A stretch of 64,000 nt of DNA from Acidobacteriota bacterium (GCA_003010405.1 PJLO01000008.1:1-64000), one strand, 5' to 3'. Counted from the stretch's first letter, positions 19,588 through 31,193 are shown. Numbers and translations: made by a program. Notes: generated by a model from the sequence alone, not told the origin.

Positions 19588-21378
19588 TTACCGCCTTTTT
19601 TCCGCTGCTTTCAGTGCGCGTTTCTCTTCCAGCTCGCGCATCTCCCTACCCATCTTTGTCTGGTTCATCACCAGCTGCTGCACCATCTGCACCACTGAGC
19701 CCGTAATAATATAGAGACCCAGTCCGGACGCGACCGACCAAGTAAACATTGCGAACATGACCGGAGTCATAAACATCATGAGCCGCTGCTGGTCCTTGTC
19801 CATGCCTGTAGCCGGCATCATGCGCTGCAACCCGACCATCAGAAGAACTGTCGCAATGGGAATGATGTGCTTAGGATCGGGTGCGGAAAGATCCGTCAGG
19901 TAGAGCCAGCCTGCGTGCCGCAACTCAATCACATTCTTCAGCATGGTGTAGAACGCAAAGAGGAAAGGCATCTGGATCAGAACTGGAAAACAGCCGCCGA
20001 CCGGGTTCACGTTGTGCTCTTTGTAGAGAGCTGCGATCTCCTTTTGCATTTCCGTGCGGCGCGGATCATCCAGCTTGTATTTCTTGTATTTCTCCTTAAC
20101 CGCCATCATTTGCGGCGCTACCTTCTGCATCTTCATTGAAGACTTGATCTGCGAGATTCGCAGAGGCAGCAGTGCAAGGTTGATCAGGACCGTTACCAGA
20201 ATAATTGTCCAGCCCCAGTTGGAGGTCCAGTGCCGCTGGGTCCAGCGCACCCAGGCAAACAGCGGACGCCCAATAAATCCGAACCATCCAAGGTCCAGCG
20301 CTCCGTGAATATTCACGCCATTGGCGCTGTGGACGCTTTCGAGAACATCTACCGCCTTCGGCCCTGCGAATAACCGCACGCTCGACGTAGCATTCAGCGC
20401 GCCGGCGGCAACGCCCAGCACTTCGGCCTTTACTTTCTCGCTCTGCGGATTGCCTGGAGTTTTCGGGATTTCAATCGCGTTGCGTAGCTCAGCAAATGCC
20501 GCGTTCTGTGGTTGCTCGGGAAGGAAGATAGCGCCAAAGTACGCATCGGTAGCGCCAACCCATTCGTAGTTGCCGGTCTGCACGCGTCCGCCGCTGATCT
20601 CTTTACCCTTTTTGTCCAGCTTCAGTCGCTCCACACTTTCGCGGGCGCCGGGCTCGGGGGTAGTAACGTAGGTGATGTGCTGCTCCGCGTAACTCGGCGG
20701 TCCATCAGCGTCTCCGAAGCCAGCCGGCCATGAAGGCAAAGCGGTGACGTCCACTCCTCCCCGGCGCGCGCTCGTCTTCACGCTCACGACATATGTATTG
20801 TCAAAGCTGAAGCTTTTCTTCACTGCCAGATCACCATCGGCGTACTCGAAGGAAAGCTCGTTCGGCGCATTGGCCGTGCCGGTCTCACTGGGAACATAAA
20901 GTACGCTGTTCAGCTTGTCTCGAAGCTGAACATCCCCGCTCCATAGCGCCAGCGGATAGCCATACCGCTGGGCAGCTTCCTGGTTCACCAGTTCCAGGGG
21001 GTGGCCGCTATCATCTGTATATTTCTTTAAAATCCAGCTCTTGACCAGTCCGCCGCGATTGCTGAAGGTGATGCGATAGAGATCGTTTTCGACAACTGTC
21101 GTTTTTTCGCTATCCGCCCTCACCATGCCCGCCAGCACCGGGGCACTCGGCGCAAATTTCGCGTTGCTCGCCGCCACTGCCGCGGCGGCCGCTTGCTTGG
21201 CCGCCAACTCAGCCTGCTGGATCTCAGCCTGCTTTTTTTCAACCTTCTGCTGTTCCGGTTTAATCACGAACTGCTGGATCGACACCATTACGATGGTGGC
21301 GAAGATCAACGCAATTATCGAGCGCAAATTTCCGCCAGGTGGGCCTTGTGGATTCTGCGGATTCTGGATCTCTCTCAA
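19588..21378 (-). CDS. yidC: Membrane protein insertase YidC
   Basis: Protein of 596 residues. TM1 at about 17-38 is followed by an Ala/Gln-rich linker and a large periplasmic domain (about 80-370) of the Gram-negative type. The C-terminal Oxa1 core has its TM segments starting near 385. Core features include the positively charged cytoplasmic loop (KYKKYKLDDPRRTEMQKEIA), the segment NPVGGCFPVLIQMPF, and a basic C-terminal tail. It inserts inner-membrane proteins alone or with SecYEG. The periplasmic domain supports a diderm host. It lies between yidD and jag. Confidence 0.96.
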   Translation of the reverse strand: MREIQNPQNPQGPPGGNLRSIIALIFATIVMVSIQQFVIKPEQQKVEKKQAEIQQAELAAKQAAAAAVAASNAKFAPSAPVLAGMVRADSEKTTVVENDLYRITFSNRGGLVKSWILKKYTDDSGHPLELVNQEAAQRYGYPLALWSGDVQLRDKLNSVLYVPSETGTANAPNELSFEYADGDLAVKKSFSFDNTYVVSVKTSARRGGVDVTALPSWPAGFGDADGPPSYAEQHITYVTTPEPGARESVERLKLDKKGKEISGGRVQTGNYEWVGATDAYFGAIFLPEQPQNAAFAELRNAIEIPKTPGNPQSEKVKAEVLGVAAGALNATSSVRLFAGPKAVDVLESVHSANGVNIHGALDLGWFGFIGRPLFAWVRWTQRHWTSNWGWTIILVTVLINLALLPLRISQIKSSMKMQKVAPQMMAVKEKYKKYKLDDPRRTEMQKEIAALYKEHNVNPVGGCFPVLIQMPFLFAFYTMLKNVIELRHAGWLYLTDLSAPDPKHIIPIATVLLMVGLQRMMPATGMDKDQQRLMMFMTPVMFAMFTWSVASGLGLYIITGSVVQMVQQLVMNQTKMGREMRELEEKRALKAAEKRR

Positions 21379-21468
21379 GTTAGTATGCCGATCTGCGCGG
21401 CCGCAGCCGCCAGTTTATATGTCAACAGTCTTGCACGTCTGGCTTGCGCCAGTACGCGCTAGTTCATT

Positions 21469-21729
21469 CTAATGCGTGCGGGCCGCCGAAGCGCGTCCAG
21501 CACAACGGCAGCCAAAACGTTCCGGAACGGGGTCAAGACCGCGTCCGCCCAATGGATTGCAGCGCAACAGACGCCAGAGCGCCAGCAGCGTTCCGCCAAG
21601 TGCCCCGTGCCGTGTTACCGCTTCCGCCGCGTACTCAGAGCAGGTGGGCGTGAATCTGCAGGCCGCGAGTAACTGTGGCGAGATGTACTTCTTGTAAACA
21701 GCAAGCAGGACCAGGATGAGTTTTCTCAT
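21469..21729 (-). CDS. yidD: Membrane protein insertion efficiency factor YidD
   Basis: Protein of 86 residues with an amphipathic N-terminus (RKLILVLLAVYKKYISPQL) and the family signature CRFTPTCSEYAAEA, followed by LWRLLRCNPLGGRGLDPVP. ATG at 21729 is used because the family begins exactly there and its ATGA overlaps the rnpA stop; the frame is open further upstream inside rnpA. YidD helps YidC-dependent insertion. The C-terminus carries a short extra basic tail (RFGCRCAGRASAARTH). Confidence 0.95.
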   Translation of the reverse strand: MRKLILVLLAVYKKYISPQLLAACRFTPTCSEYAAEAVTRHGALGGTLLALWRLLRCNPLGGRGLDPVPERFGCRCAGRASAARTH

Positions 21730-22262
21730 CTGCTCCGTGCCTCCTGCTCCCCAATCTTCTTTCCCGCAATTCCGCAATTCTGCCGGATGACACGGAAGGC
21801 CCGCTCGATCTCCTGCGAGATCTGCGGGAACTCCGCGACGAGCGAACTCTTCTTCGGGTTGATCACAATGTCCACGGACCCGCTTATGCACTCCAGCATT
21901 AGCAGGTGGTGCCGCACCGCTTCGCGCATGCGTCTCCGCATCCGGTTACGTTCCACCGATCCGCCCAAAGCCTTGGAGACGGTGAACCCGACACGTACAC
22001 GGCCTTTTGGCTGCGCACACAACTCCTCGGCTGCTCCCGCTTCGTTCGGCTCGGGAGCAACTTCGGGCTGAGTCCGCAAATAAAAGACGGTCATATTTCC
22101 GGAAAAATGGCGCCGCCCCGACTTGTACACTCGTTGAAAGTCCGAGTGTTTCAGGAGGTGCGCGGTTTTCGGGAAACGGCCTCTTGGTGTGTCGCTCACG
22201 CTGTCATCCACTGCGTTCGCGTTCCTGCCTCGTCCGCCTCCGCTCCGTTCCGTGCTCAGCAT
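21726..22262 (-). CDS. rnpA: Ribonuclease P protein component
   Basis: Protein of 178 residues that helps the RNase P RNA bind pre-tRNA. Visible family features are FPKTAHLLKHSDFQRVYKSG, the RNR motif in VERNRMRRRMREAVR, and a beta-sheet with GFTVSKALG. It has an extra N-terminal stretch of about 28 residues and an insert of about 20 residues (EVAPEPNEAGAAEELCAQ) between strands, making it longer than the usual 115-130. It follows rpmH by 85 nt and overlaps yidD by 4 nt. Confidence 0.93.
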   Translation of the reverse strand: MLSTERSGGGRGRNANAVDDSVSDTPRGRFPKTAHLLKHSDFQRVYKSGRRHFSGNMTVFYLRTQPEVAPEPNEAGAAEELCAQPKGRVRVGFTVSKALGGSVERNRMRRRMREAVRHHLLMLECISGSVDIVINPKKSSLVAEFPQISQEIERAFRVIRQNCGIAGKKIGEQEARSR

Positions 22263-22347
22263 TGCTATAGTTCAGCATGTCCTGCGCTGATGATTGGCTG
22301 CTCCAGGATCTGTGAGTGGGTCAGGAACGGGCGTGATAATACGTCGA

Positions 22348-22503
22348 TTAATCGCGGTAACCCGGGCTAACGGAAACGCGCTTACGTCCTTTTGCGCGCC
22401 GGCGCGACAATACGGCCTGGCCGCTTTTGGTCTTCATGCGCTGCCGGAATCCATGTGCCTTAGCACGATGGCGGCGGTTTGGTTGAAATGTCCGTTTAGG
22501 CAT
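22348..22503 (-). CDS. rpmH: 50S ribosomal protein L34
   Basis: Small, basic protein of 51 residues. It reads [20 protein letters not shown] followed by [20 protein letters not shown] and a short [11 protein letters not shown] tail. The N-terminal 44 residues are the canonical L34; the SVSPGYRD end is a lineage extension. A GGAG stretch (in AGCAGGAGCAGTC) lies upstream of the ATG. It heads the minus-strand cluster and is divergent from dnaA, the common bacterial arrangement at the origin. Confidence 0.96.
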   Translation of the reverse strand: MPKRTFQPNRRHRAKAHGFRQRMKTKSGQAVLSRRRAKGRKRVSVSPGYRD

Positions 22504-22549
22504 TTGACTGACTGCTCCTGCTTCAAGAGATGTCGATGAGCAAAGTCAG

Positions 22550-22579
22550 AGTATAAATGAAGGACACCGCTTCAGCCAA
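22550..22579 (-). promoter_or_regulatory. Probable rpmH promoter
   Basis: On the minus strand TTGGCT (22574-22579) and TATACT (22550-22555) are separated by 18 bp, a good sigma70-type match. The predicted transcript would start about 40 nt before the rpmH ATG and could run through rnpA, yidD and yidC. Confidence 0.6.
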
Positions 22580-23004
22580 ACCGGGGCCATCTCCGGCCGT
22601 TCTAGCTCCGCGCCATCGTACATTTTCCTGCCTGAGCATGCACCTTCTTCGCTGCATCTGCCAAAATACCTCTTGACGAGTCCATCAAAAGGCGCAAAAG
22701 TGAGACTACTCCGTTGCAAACGTTCGGAGCCGTTTTTTCAGGCCGAGCGCTCGTGCCAGCATCCTGTCCGGCTTTGAGGTCGGTGTTTTCCGGGTCCGCA
22801 CGGCGCCAACGCAAGTGCAATACAAAGTTTCGTACAACCAGCTTGACAGGTTCGCTGAGCCGGTTCGGCTGTGTCTGTTCAACGACGACGTTTTATAATT
22901 TATAAATTCAGTCCAGCTAAGCTCCCGCAGGGCCAACTCCTTAGCATTTCCACAATGTGTAAGGCTGGGATGCTCGCGGCTTAAGTCAGGATAATGGTCG
23001 GTTA
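22580..23004 (+). promoter_or_regulatory. dnaA upstream region
   Basis: No gene is visible. A TATAAT box at 22894-22899 lies in an AT-rich stretch of about 20 bases, about 105 nt before the dnaA ATG. Its -35 is weak. A TTGACA at 22843-22848 lacks a good partner at 17 bp. I see no consensus DnaA boxes here, so autoregulation from this side is not evident. Confidence 0.45.
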
Positions 23005-24381
23005 ATGTCAGCTTTTGCTATGTCAACTCCGAATCCGTGGATGCAAATCCTGGATGCTTTAGAAAAAAAGATCAACCGCCACTCTTACGACACGTGGTTC
23101 AAGCCAACCCGCTTCAGTCATGAAGCCGAAGGCAAAGTTTTTGTCAACGTTCCGTCTCCGGAATTCTGTACTATCGGTGAACGTTACAACGACCTGATTC
23201 TCGAAGCCATCGAGAATCTTGGCCTTGCTTACGAAGACGTTGAGTTCGTGACCGCGCCCCCTGAGCCCGAACCGCCTCCCGTTCCAGCAGCCCGTCCGAA
23301 CGCGGGAATCAACGGATCGTCGTCACGACCGGCAGCCCAATCACGCTTTGATTTCGATGGGGCGGCGCAACTCAATCCGCGCTACACGTTCAACGGCTTT
23401 GTCATCGGCAGCGGAAACCAGTTTGCTCACGCTGCTGCGCTTGCCGTGGCCACCGCTCCCGGCAAGGCTTACAATCCGCTCTTTCTGTATGGCGGCGTGG
23501 GTATGGGCAAGACGCACTTAATGCAGGCGATTGGTCATGAAGTGAAGGTGCGTCAACCTGACAGCTCCATCGTGTATCTCTCCACCGAAAAGTTCACCAA
23601 CGAAATGATTAACTCCATCAAGCATGACAAGATGGTGAGCTTTCGCGATCGTTTCCGCGGCGTCGATGTGCTGTTGATCGATGACATCCAGTTTCTTGCC
23701 GGCAAGGAGCGCACTCAGGAGGAGTTCTTCCACACGTTCAATGCGCTACACGACACCAACCGTCAGATCGTCATCGCCAGTGATCGCCCGCCCAAAGAAC
23801 TGGCCGATATTGAAGATCGCCTTCGTTCGCGCTTTGAATGGGGATTGATCGCCGACATCCAGCCGCCCGATCTCGAGACCAAAATCGCAATTCTGCAGAA
23901 GAAGGCCGAGAGCGATCAGATCTCTTTACCCGATGATGTTTGCCAGTTCATCGCCAGCAACATTAAAAGCAATGTGCGCGAACTCGAGGGCGCTTTGATC
24001 CGCCTCGTTGCCTATGGTTCGCTGACCGGTGCTGAGATCAACCTTGCAACCGCCCAGCAGGTTCTGAAGAACATCATCGACCAGCAAAGCCGCAAGGTGA
24101 CTATCGAAGCGATTCAGAAGACCGTGAGCGAGCAGTTTGGCCTGCGCGTTCCCGAGATTAAGTCCAAGAACAACTCGCGCCCGATCGTCTTTCCGCGTCA
24201 GATTGCCATGTATCTCTGCAAACAGCTGACCGAGGCCTCACTGCCCGAAATTGGCCGCCAGTTCGGTGGGAAGCACCACACCACCGTCCTGCACTCGATT
24301 GAGAAGATCAACATCCAGCGCAAGGACGACAAGGATTTGAACAGAATGCTCAACAAACTCACAGAGCAGTTAGGCAACTAA
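23005..24381 (+). CDS. dnaA: Chromosomal replication initiator DnaA
   Basis: Protein of 458 residues. Domain I (about 8-85, PWMQILDALEKKINRHSYDT) is followed by a Pro/Ala-rich linker. The AAA+ domain has Walker A GGVGMGKTHL and Walker B LLIDDIQFL plus sensor elements. Domain IV contains the DnaA-box recognition helix with GRQFGGKHHTTVLHSIEKI. A second ATG at 23020 is possible. It initiates replication by unwinding oriC. It is divergent from rpmH and upstream of the origin-like region and dnaN. Confidence 0.97.
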   Translation: MSAFAMSTPNPWMQILDALEKKINRHSYDTWFKPTRFSHEAEGKVFVNVPSPEFCTIGERYNDLILEAIENLGLAYEDVEFVTAPPEPEPPPVPAARPNAGINGSSSRPAAQSRFDFDGAAQLNPRYTFNGFVIGSGNQFAHAAALAVATAPGKAYNPLFLYGGVGMGKTHLMQAIGHEVKVRQPDSSIVYLSTEKFTNEMINSIKHDKMVSFRDRFRGVDVLLIDDIQFLAGKERTQEEFFHTFNALHDTNRQIVIASDRPPKELADIEDRLRSRFEWGLIADIQPPDLETKIAILQKKAESDQISLPDDVCQFIASNIKSNVRELEGALIRLVAYGSLTGAEINLATAQQVLKNIIDQQSRKVTIEAIQKTVSEQFGLRVPEIKSKNNSRPIVFPRQIAMYLCKQLTEASLPEIGRQFGGKHHTTVLHSIEKINIQRKDDKDLNRMLNKLTEQLGN

Positions 24382-24385
24382 CTCC

Positions 24386-24420
24386 AAGCCCGGGTTGCAC
24401 TTCGAGTGCCCCGGGCCTTT
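24386..24420 (+). terminator. Rho-independent terminator after dnaA
   Basis: GCCCGGG pairs with CCCGGGC with a further GCAC/GTGC pair inside, and the hairpin is followed by TTTCTTTGTCTTTTTT. It lies 5 nt beyond the dnaA stop and should separate dnaA from dnaN transcription. Confidence 0.85.
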
Positions 24421-24582
24421 CTTTGTCTTTTTTCTGCACTGTGGAAGTTCTGTGCAATATGTGGACAAATCGGCGAATTTCTCCCCGAATCTCTGTTTGT
24501 CCACTGATCTATCAGGAAACAGGTCTCATTTTCCGGTATTTGAGTAGTTCGTAAGTATCTGAAAAGACTGCAAGTTGTCTGT

Positions 24583-24618
24583 TTTTCCACTTTTCCGAAG
24601 CGCCTACTGTTACGACTA
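24583..24618 (+). repeat. 36-bp repeat, copy 1, in the origin region
   Basis: TTTTCCACTTTTCCGAA is followed by a CCTRCTRTTACGACT block. The same arrangement recurs 398 bp downstream at 24981-25016 with about five substitutions. The first 9 bases form a DnaA-box-like site in both copies. Confidence 0.75.
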
Positions 24619-24980
24619 GAAGTTAGTTTCCCTTCAATCTGTTTAGGAGTAACAGCAACCCCGCTGTAAAAGTTTTCTGCCGGAAAACTGCCTTGCTTGT
24701 CGGGGCTCAAGACTCTCATTTCACGCGCGACCGGATTTCTACAGCGCTGATGGGGAATTCACAGCCAACTTTGGTCCCTAACTTCTTCTGCTTCCATCAC
24801 TTTCACCAAAACAAAACCCCGGTTAGATGCTTTTCAAGCTGTGGAATCCCTGTGCAGTCTGTGAAGAACTGAACAAAACTGGATTTTCGGAGCGTTCATC
24901 CACCGCGCTGTCTGCTGAAAATGTGTTTTTTTCAAGCTCCTTCTCGCTCTAAGTGTTGAACAGTGCTAGATTTCCTAGTG

Positions 24981-25016
24981 TTTTCCACTTTTCCGAAATG
25001 CCTGCTATTACGACTG
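24981..25016 (+). repeat. 36-bp repeat, copy 2, in the origin region
   Basis: This is the partner of 24583-24618. It lies about 95 nt before the dnaN ATG and directly precedes the AT-rich stretch GATAACTTTAATTAGATA. It may combine a DnaA site with a second protein-binding sequence (TTACGACT-like core). Confidence 0.75.
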
Positions 25017-25111
25017 GATTCTGATAACTTTAATTAGATACAGATGCAAGTCGTAGCCTTCGAAAGGTTTTGGAACATATGCCAGAGACAGCGATCGCTC
25101 AAGGAAGCGCC

Positions 25112-26224
25112 ATGGAGATCACGGTTAGCAAATCCGACCTGCTAAAAGAACTCACTGCGACCCAGGGCGTGGTCGAACGTAAGACGACTATCCCAATCCT
25201 GTCGAATTTCCTTTTTGAGGCCGCCAATGGCGAACTGACCATCACGGCGACGGATCTTGATCTTGGTCTGCGCACCAGCTGCCCAGCGGGAGTCAAGAAG
25301 GAGGGCGCCTGCACCATACCCGCCCGCAAGCTTTATGACTACGTGAAGCTCCTCGGTGATGGCGATGTGAGCGTCAAGCTGCTGGAAAACCATTGGGTCA
25401 ATATCCGCGCTGGCCGCTCCATCACCAAAATGGTCGGCATGGCCCGCTCGAACTTTCCCAGCGTGCCCGTCTTTCCTATTAACAGCGCGATCAAGATTCC
25501 CGCGCAGACTTTCCGTACTCTGATTGCGAAGACGGTTTTCTCCATCTCCAACGAAGAGTCGCGCTACACCCTGAATGGAGCGTTGCTGGTCCTGAAGCCT
25601 GAGTCGATCACCATGGTCGCCACCGACGGACACCGCCTGGCGCACATCATGAAGGAAGGGCTCTCTTTCGACATTACGGGCGAGCTGAAGACCCTGATCC
25701 CTCGCAAGGCAATGGTTGAGCTACTCTCGCTACTGAACGCGCCTGACATCGAGTTTGTGGAGTTTGCGAAGGATGACAGTACGCTGTTCTTCCGCCTCGG
25801 CTCCCGCCTGCTGACCTCACGCCAACTTACAGGCCAGTTCCCGAATTACGAAGCTGTGCTCCCCAAGGAAAACAATAAGAGCGTCAGCATTCGTACTAGT
25901 GACCTGCAGGTGGCCATTCAGCGCGTCGCGCAGTTTGCCGACGAGCGTTCGGGAGCCATCAAGCTGCGCTTTGAGAAGAACGAGCTTCGCATATCCTCCT
26001 CTTCCACGGAATCCGGCGAATCCGAGGACTCGATTGAAACCGATTACAGCGGTGAGGCGATCTCCATCGGATTCAATTCGCATTACTTGGTCGAGTTCCT
26101 CAAAGTAGCTGACAGCGAGAACGTCCGCATCGAATTCAAGGACGCCCAATCCGCCGGCCAACTCCGCCCCGAAGGCGTAGAAGAATACAAGTACCGCTAT
26201 GTCGTTATGCCGATGAGGATCTGA
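25112..26224 (+). CDS. dnaN: DNA polymerase III beta subunit (sliding clamp)
   Basis: Protein of 370 residues with three clamp domains. The N-terminus MEITVSKSDLLKELTATQ aligns with the family start, which decides for ATG 25112 with AAGGAAG upstream; in-frame TTG 25070 and ATG 25079 would add 11-14 residues. Other landmarks are TTIPILSNFLFEA, the ATDGHRLA motif and the C-terminal YRYVVMPMRI that forms the partner-binding pocket. The clamp tethers Pol III and other repair proteins to DNA. A clear terminator follows, so gyrB has its own promoter. recF is not next to it. Confidence 0.96.
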   Translation: MEITVSKSDLLKELTATQGVVERKTTIPILSNFLFEAANGELTITATDLDLGLRTSCPAGVKKEGACTIPARKLYDYVKLLGDGDVSVKLLENHWVNIRAGRSITKMVGMARSNFPSVPVFPINSAIKIPAQTFRTLIAKTVFSISNEESRYTLNGALLVLKPESITMVATDGHRLAHIMKEGLSFDITGELKTLIPRKAMVELLSLLNAPDIEFVEFAKDDSTLFFRLGSRLLTSRQLTGQFPNYEAVLPKENNKSVSIRTSDLQVAIQRVAQFADERSGAIKLRFEKNELRISSSSTESGESEDSIETDYSGEAISIGFNSHYLVEFLKVADSENVRIEFKDAQSAGQLRPEGVEEYKYRYVVMPMRI

Positions 26225-26248
26225 GACACGAATTGAGCTAAGTCCCAG

Positions 26249-26280
26249 AAGGCGCCCAACGATGAGCGCCTTTTCAGTTT
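26249..26280 (+). terminator. Rho-independent terminator after dnaN
   Basis: AAGGCGC and GCGCCTT pair across about 10 bases and are followed by TTTCAGTTTT. It lies 25 nt beyond the dnaN stop. The rest of the gap to gyrB (to 26620) contains a possible gyrB leader but no other recognisable element. Confidence 0.8.
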
Positions 26281-26593
26281 TGCGGGCATCCAAGAGAAGA
26301 GGTCAGATTTCGCAGAACTTACTTCTAAAGGCCTTTTCGGTTGCTCTGAATGGTTCCCGAAACGTTTCTTAACAATCTAATTTTTCAATAAGTTACATTC
26401 GGACAGGAAACTTGCTTTGTGCTAGAATAAGTAAAGATCGCAGCACACCTAGGTGACGCCATTCGAACCAGTCATCCATCGCTGAAATCAGTAGGCATTA
26501 CAGATCAGACAGATGTGAATCTGCGTTCAGCTATCCCTGTTTTTGTCGTCCCTTCTGCTCCTGCTGCGCTTTTTGCAGTCTGAGTCACAATGA

Positions 26594-29254
<2,661 letters not shown>

Positions 29255-29481
29255 GAAACTTCGTTATATTTGTCGGATGGCGCAATTAGGGCCGAGAGTA
29301 GTTAGAGGCTTGGCGCATATTACGGTTCAGCGCATCACGTGTCCAGAGTTCAGGATATCCGCCTGAAGGCGAACGTCAGGGATTTTTATTTTCGGAGGAA
29401 AATCGATTGCCCCAAGCACGACCTGACAATTCAGAAGGTAAGCTCAGCAAATAGTGTGTAGTGTGCGGTTCTCTCCCAGCG
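29255..29481. other. Intergenic sequence after gyrB
   Basis: No clear terminator or gene was found. A strong Shine-Dalgarno-like CGGAGGAAAATCG (about 29394-29406) precedes a TTG that opens a frame of only 15 codons, which may be the cut-off 5' end of a lost gene. Confidence 0.4.
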
Positions 29482-29649
29482 CTATTTCAGTTCAATTCTA
29501 GTATTGCGGAGAGGTATGCACCTTTCGCGTTCTTCATCGTTGGTATTGGCGCTTTTTTGCATAGCATTGCTATGCTGCCAATCGTGCCACGATTCAACTT
29601 CCTCGCAAGCCTGTTTTAGGACTTCTGAAAGTTCAGTGGACGCTTTCAT
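29482..29649 (-). CDS. Uncharacterised 55-residue ORF downstream of the dCTP deaminase
   Basis: This short frame begins with ATG at 29649, 12 nt after the stop of the antiphage deaminase, and ends with TAG at 29482. A GGGTGAG stretch lies 4 nt before the ATG. The product starts MKASTELSEVLKQACEEVES and continues with WHDWQHSNAMQKSANTNDEE, then a basic end. It is acidic and probably helical at the N-terminus, has two Cys and three Trp/His-rich positions, and has no signal or membrane segment. I recognise no family. The short spacing suggests co-transcription and possible coupling with the deaminase. It could be a partner or regulator of that enzyme, or a spurious frame. Confidence 0.5.
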   Translation of the reverse strand: MKASTELSEVLKQACEEVESWHDWQHSNAMQKSANTNDEERERCIPLRNTRIELK

Positions 29650-29661
29650 AACTCACCCATT

Positions 29662-31179
29662 CTAGCTTAGTTCAATCCCTAAACGCGTAAGTTCATCTGC
29701 CAAAACTTTCAAATCTTCAGCTTCGTACTTCAGATATGACCAAAAAGAACCAGATACGCGCGGTTTTGCCTCGACAGAATCCCAAGCAATTACCTTGCCA
29801 TCCCTTTTACGATCCGGCATGGCGAAAATGTTCGCATGGTTCCGTGGCGCCACACCTATGAACGGGACAAACGGTATCTTGGTGGGGTCACTACTCGAGT
29901 CAAGCTCAATAGAGTCGTTGTGCAGTTCAATTGCCAAGCTCTTTGCATAGGGCTCGATGTATACAACACGTTCGATGCCGGATGCCACGATATGCCTGGC
30001 GCACTCGTGGCAAGGGAATGTCGTGACATACAGAGTGCACCCGTCGACCGAGATACCACGAGCTGCCGCCGTCGTGAGAGCGCTCATCTCGCCGTGAACA
30101 GCGCGCACAAACTCGATGAGCTGCATATACCGTGTTTCCTTTAGAAGCGGTTTGACGATTGCCATTTGCTGAGGTGTAGAGAGTTTCTTTAGCTTATCTG
30201 AGAGCAAATCGTTATCCGAAAATGTCTTCAACAACTCTCCGAGACTTGAAGCCTTGAAGGCGTCAGAACTATCAAAACCCTTTGCCCAGTCGCGTCCGTC
30301 AGGATCATCTCCATCCCAGTAGCTCCCTCCATGAGCTTTCGGAACTTCGTTTGTTCCAGTCGAGACGAGGTTCCCTTGGGAATCACAGATCGCCGCACCT
30401 ACTTGCCGTCCCATCTCAGCGGAACGAAGGGCGGCAAGGTACGCGTGCGCCATGCCGACCTCGTCTCGAGTTGGCGTGATCACCGGCTTGCCAAACAGTA
30501 CGTCTAAAAACCGGTTCAAGTCACGATGCAGCTGTCGAGGGTTACCGGCATCTAGGAAGACATCCGCCATCGCAAAAGCCTTACGCAATCTTTGGCCGTA
30601 CAGCTTCCGTTCGTCGGACTCGTCGCGCAAAACTAGTTCCTCGGCTTTAGCTCTAAAGTTTACGGCTTGCGCCGAATATTCAGATTTCGCGATCCGCTCC
30701 GACATGTTTCGTACGCGCTGTTCCCGTCCGGCATGAACTGCTATTACGATCAGGTTAGATGCATAGATCTTGCGCAAAGCAGTAACTTCCTCGGGGCGCT
30801 TCAACGAGCGTAGTAGGTATGCCCGCCGTTCCGCTGGCTGGGTTACCTCGCCGGAGAGCGCTTTTCTGCGTTGCCTAATTCTGAACAATGACAAGAGAGC
30901 CAGCGCGTCCTGTCTCCTCGTGTCATGCCTGAATTTGTCGCCAGCATCCATTCGCCCTTTCGTTTTCTCGTAAGCATTCGTAGGCTCAGCATCGAGATAG
31001 CCCGGGACAGTTAGCTCCTTCAGCTCTTCAATTACGCGAATCGGCTGAACACTGTATTCGAATCTGGCAAGAGAATCGACCAGTTCATTGCAAACGCCTT
31101 CAATATCCGCTCCGACAGGGGCCACGAGAGCGATGAAGAGTTCAGGATGCTTGTGTCTTACGAGGTCTATTGGATACAT
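29662..31179 (-). CDS. Anti-phage dCTP deaminase
   Basis: Protein of 505 residues in two parts. The N-terminal part looks like a nucleoside-kinase-type P-loop fold with a degenerate loop (ALVAPVGADIEG, 17-28) and the segment RMDAGDKFRHDTRRQDALAL. The C-terminal part is a zinc-dependent cytidine/deoxycytidylate deaminase: H362-G-E364 supplies the zinc His and catalytic Glu, and P389-C390-H-E-C393 supplies the two zinc Cys, followed by SGIERVVYIEPYAKS. This two-part layout is that of the antiviral dCTP deaminases described in E. coli. These convert dC nucleotides to dU nucleotides on phage infection and starve phage replication of dCTP. It stands alone next to housekeeping genes, with a 55-codon ORF just downstream. 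Confidence 0.85.
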   Translation of the reverse strand: MYPIDLVRHKHPELFIALVAPVGADIEGVCNELVDSLARFEYSVQPIRVIEELKELTVPGYLDAEPTNAYEKTKGRMDAGDKFRHDTRRQDALALLSLFRIRQRRKALSGEVTQPAERRAYLLRSLKRPEEVTALRKIYASNLIVIAVHAGREQRVRNMSERIAKSEYSAQAVNFRAKAEELVLRDESDERKLYGQRLRKAFAMADVFLDAGNPRQLHRDLNRFLDVLFGKPVITPTRDEVGMAHAYLAALRSAEMGRQVGAAICDSQGNLVSTGTNEVPKAHGGSYWDGDDPDGRDWAKGFDSSDAFKASSLGELLKTFSDNDLLSDKLKKLSTPQQMAIVKPLLKETRYMQLIEFVRAVHGEMSALTTAAARGISVDGCTLYVTTFPCHECARHIVASGIERVVYIEPYAKSLAIELHNDSIELDSSSDPTKIPFVPFIGVAPRNHANIFAMPDRKRDGKVIAWDSVEAKPRVSGSFWSYLKYEAEDLKVLADELTRLGIELS

Positions 31180-31193
31180 GTCACAAGTTGGGC

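Larger units (their letters stand above)
24421..25069. other. Candidate oriC between dnaA and dnaN
   Basis: The 650-nt gene-free stretch contains a cluster of DnaA-box-like 9-mers: TTGTCCACA (minus strand, 24460-24468), TTGTCCACT (24497-24505), TTTTCCACT at 24583-24591 and again at 24981-24989, and weaker GTGGAA sites near 24440 and 24840. None is a perfect TTATCCACA. An AT-rich stretch at about 25021-25042 next to the last box could be the unwinding element. Position beside dnaA and dnaN supports an origin. GC-skew analysis was not possible here. Confidence 0.6.

Noticed and set aside
22504..23004. oriC in the rpmH-dnaA gap
   Set aside because: I found no DnaA-box-like cluster here, whereas the dnaA-dnaN gap has several.
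29394..29454. Strong Shine-Dalgarno before a 15-codon frame after gyrB
   Set aside because: The frame is too short to support as a gene; it may be a cut-off 5' end but there is no homologue to compare.
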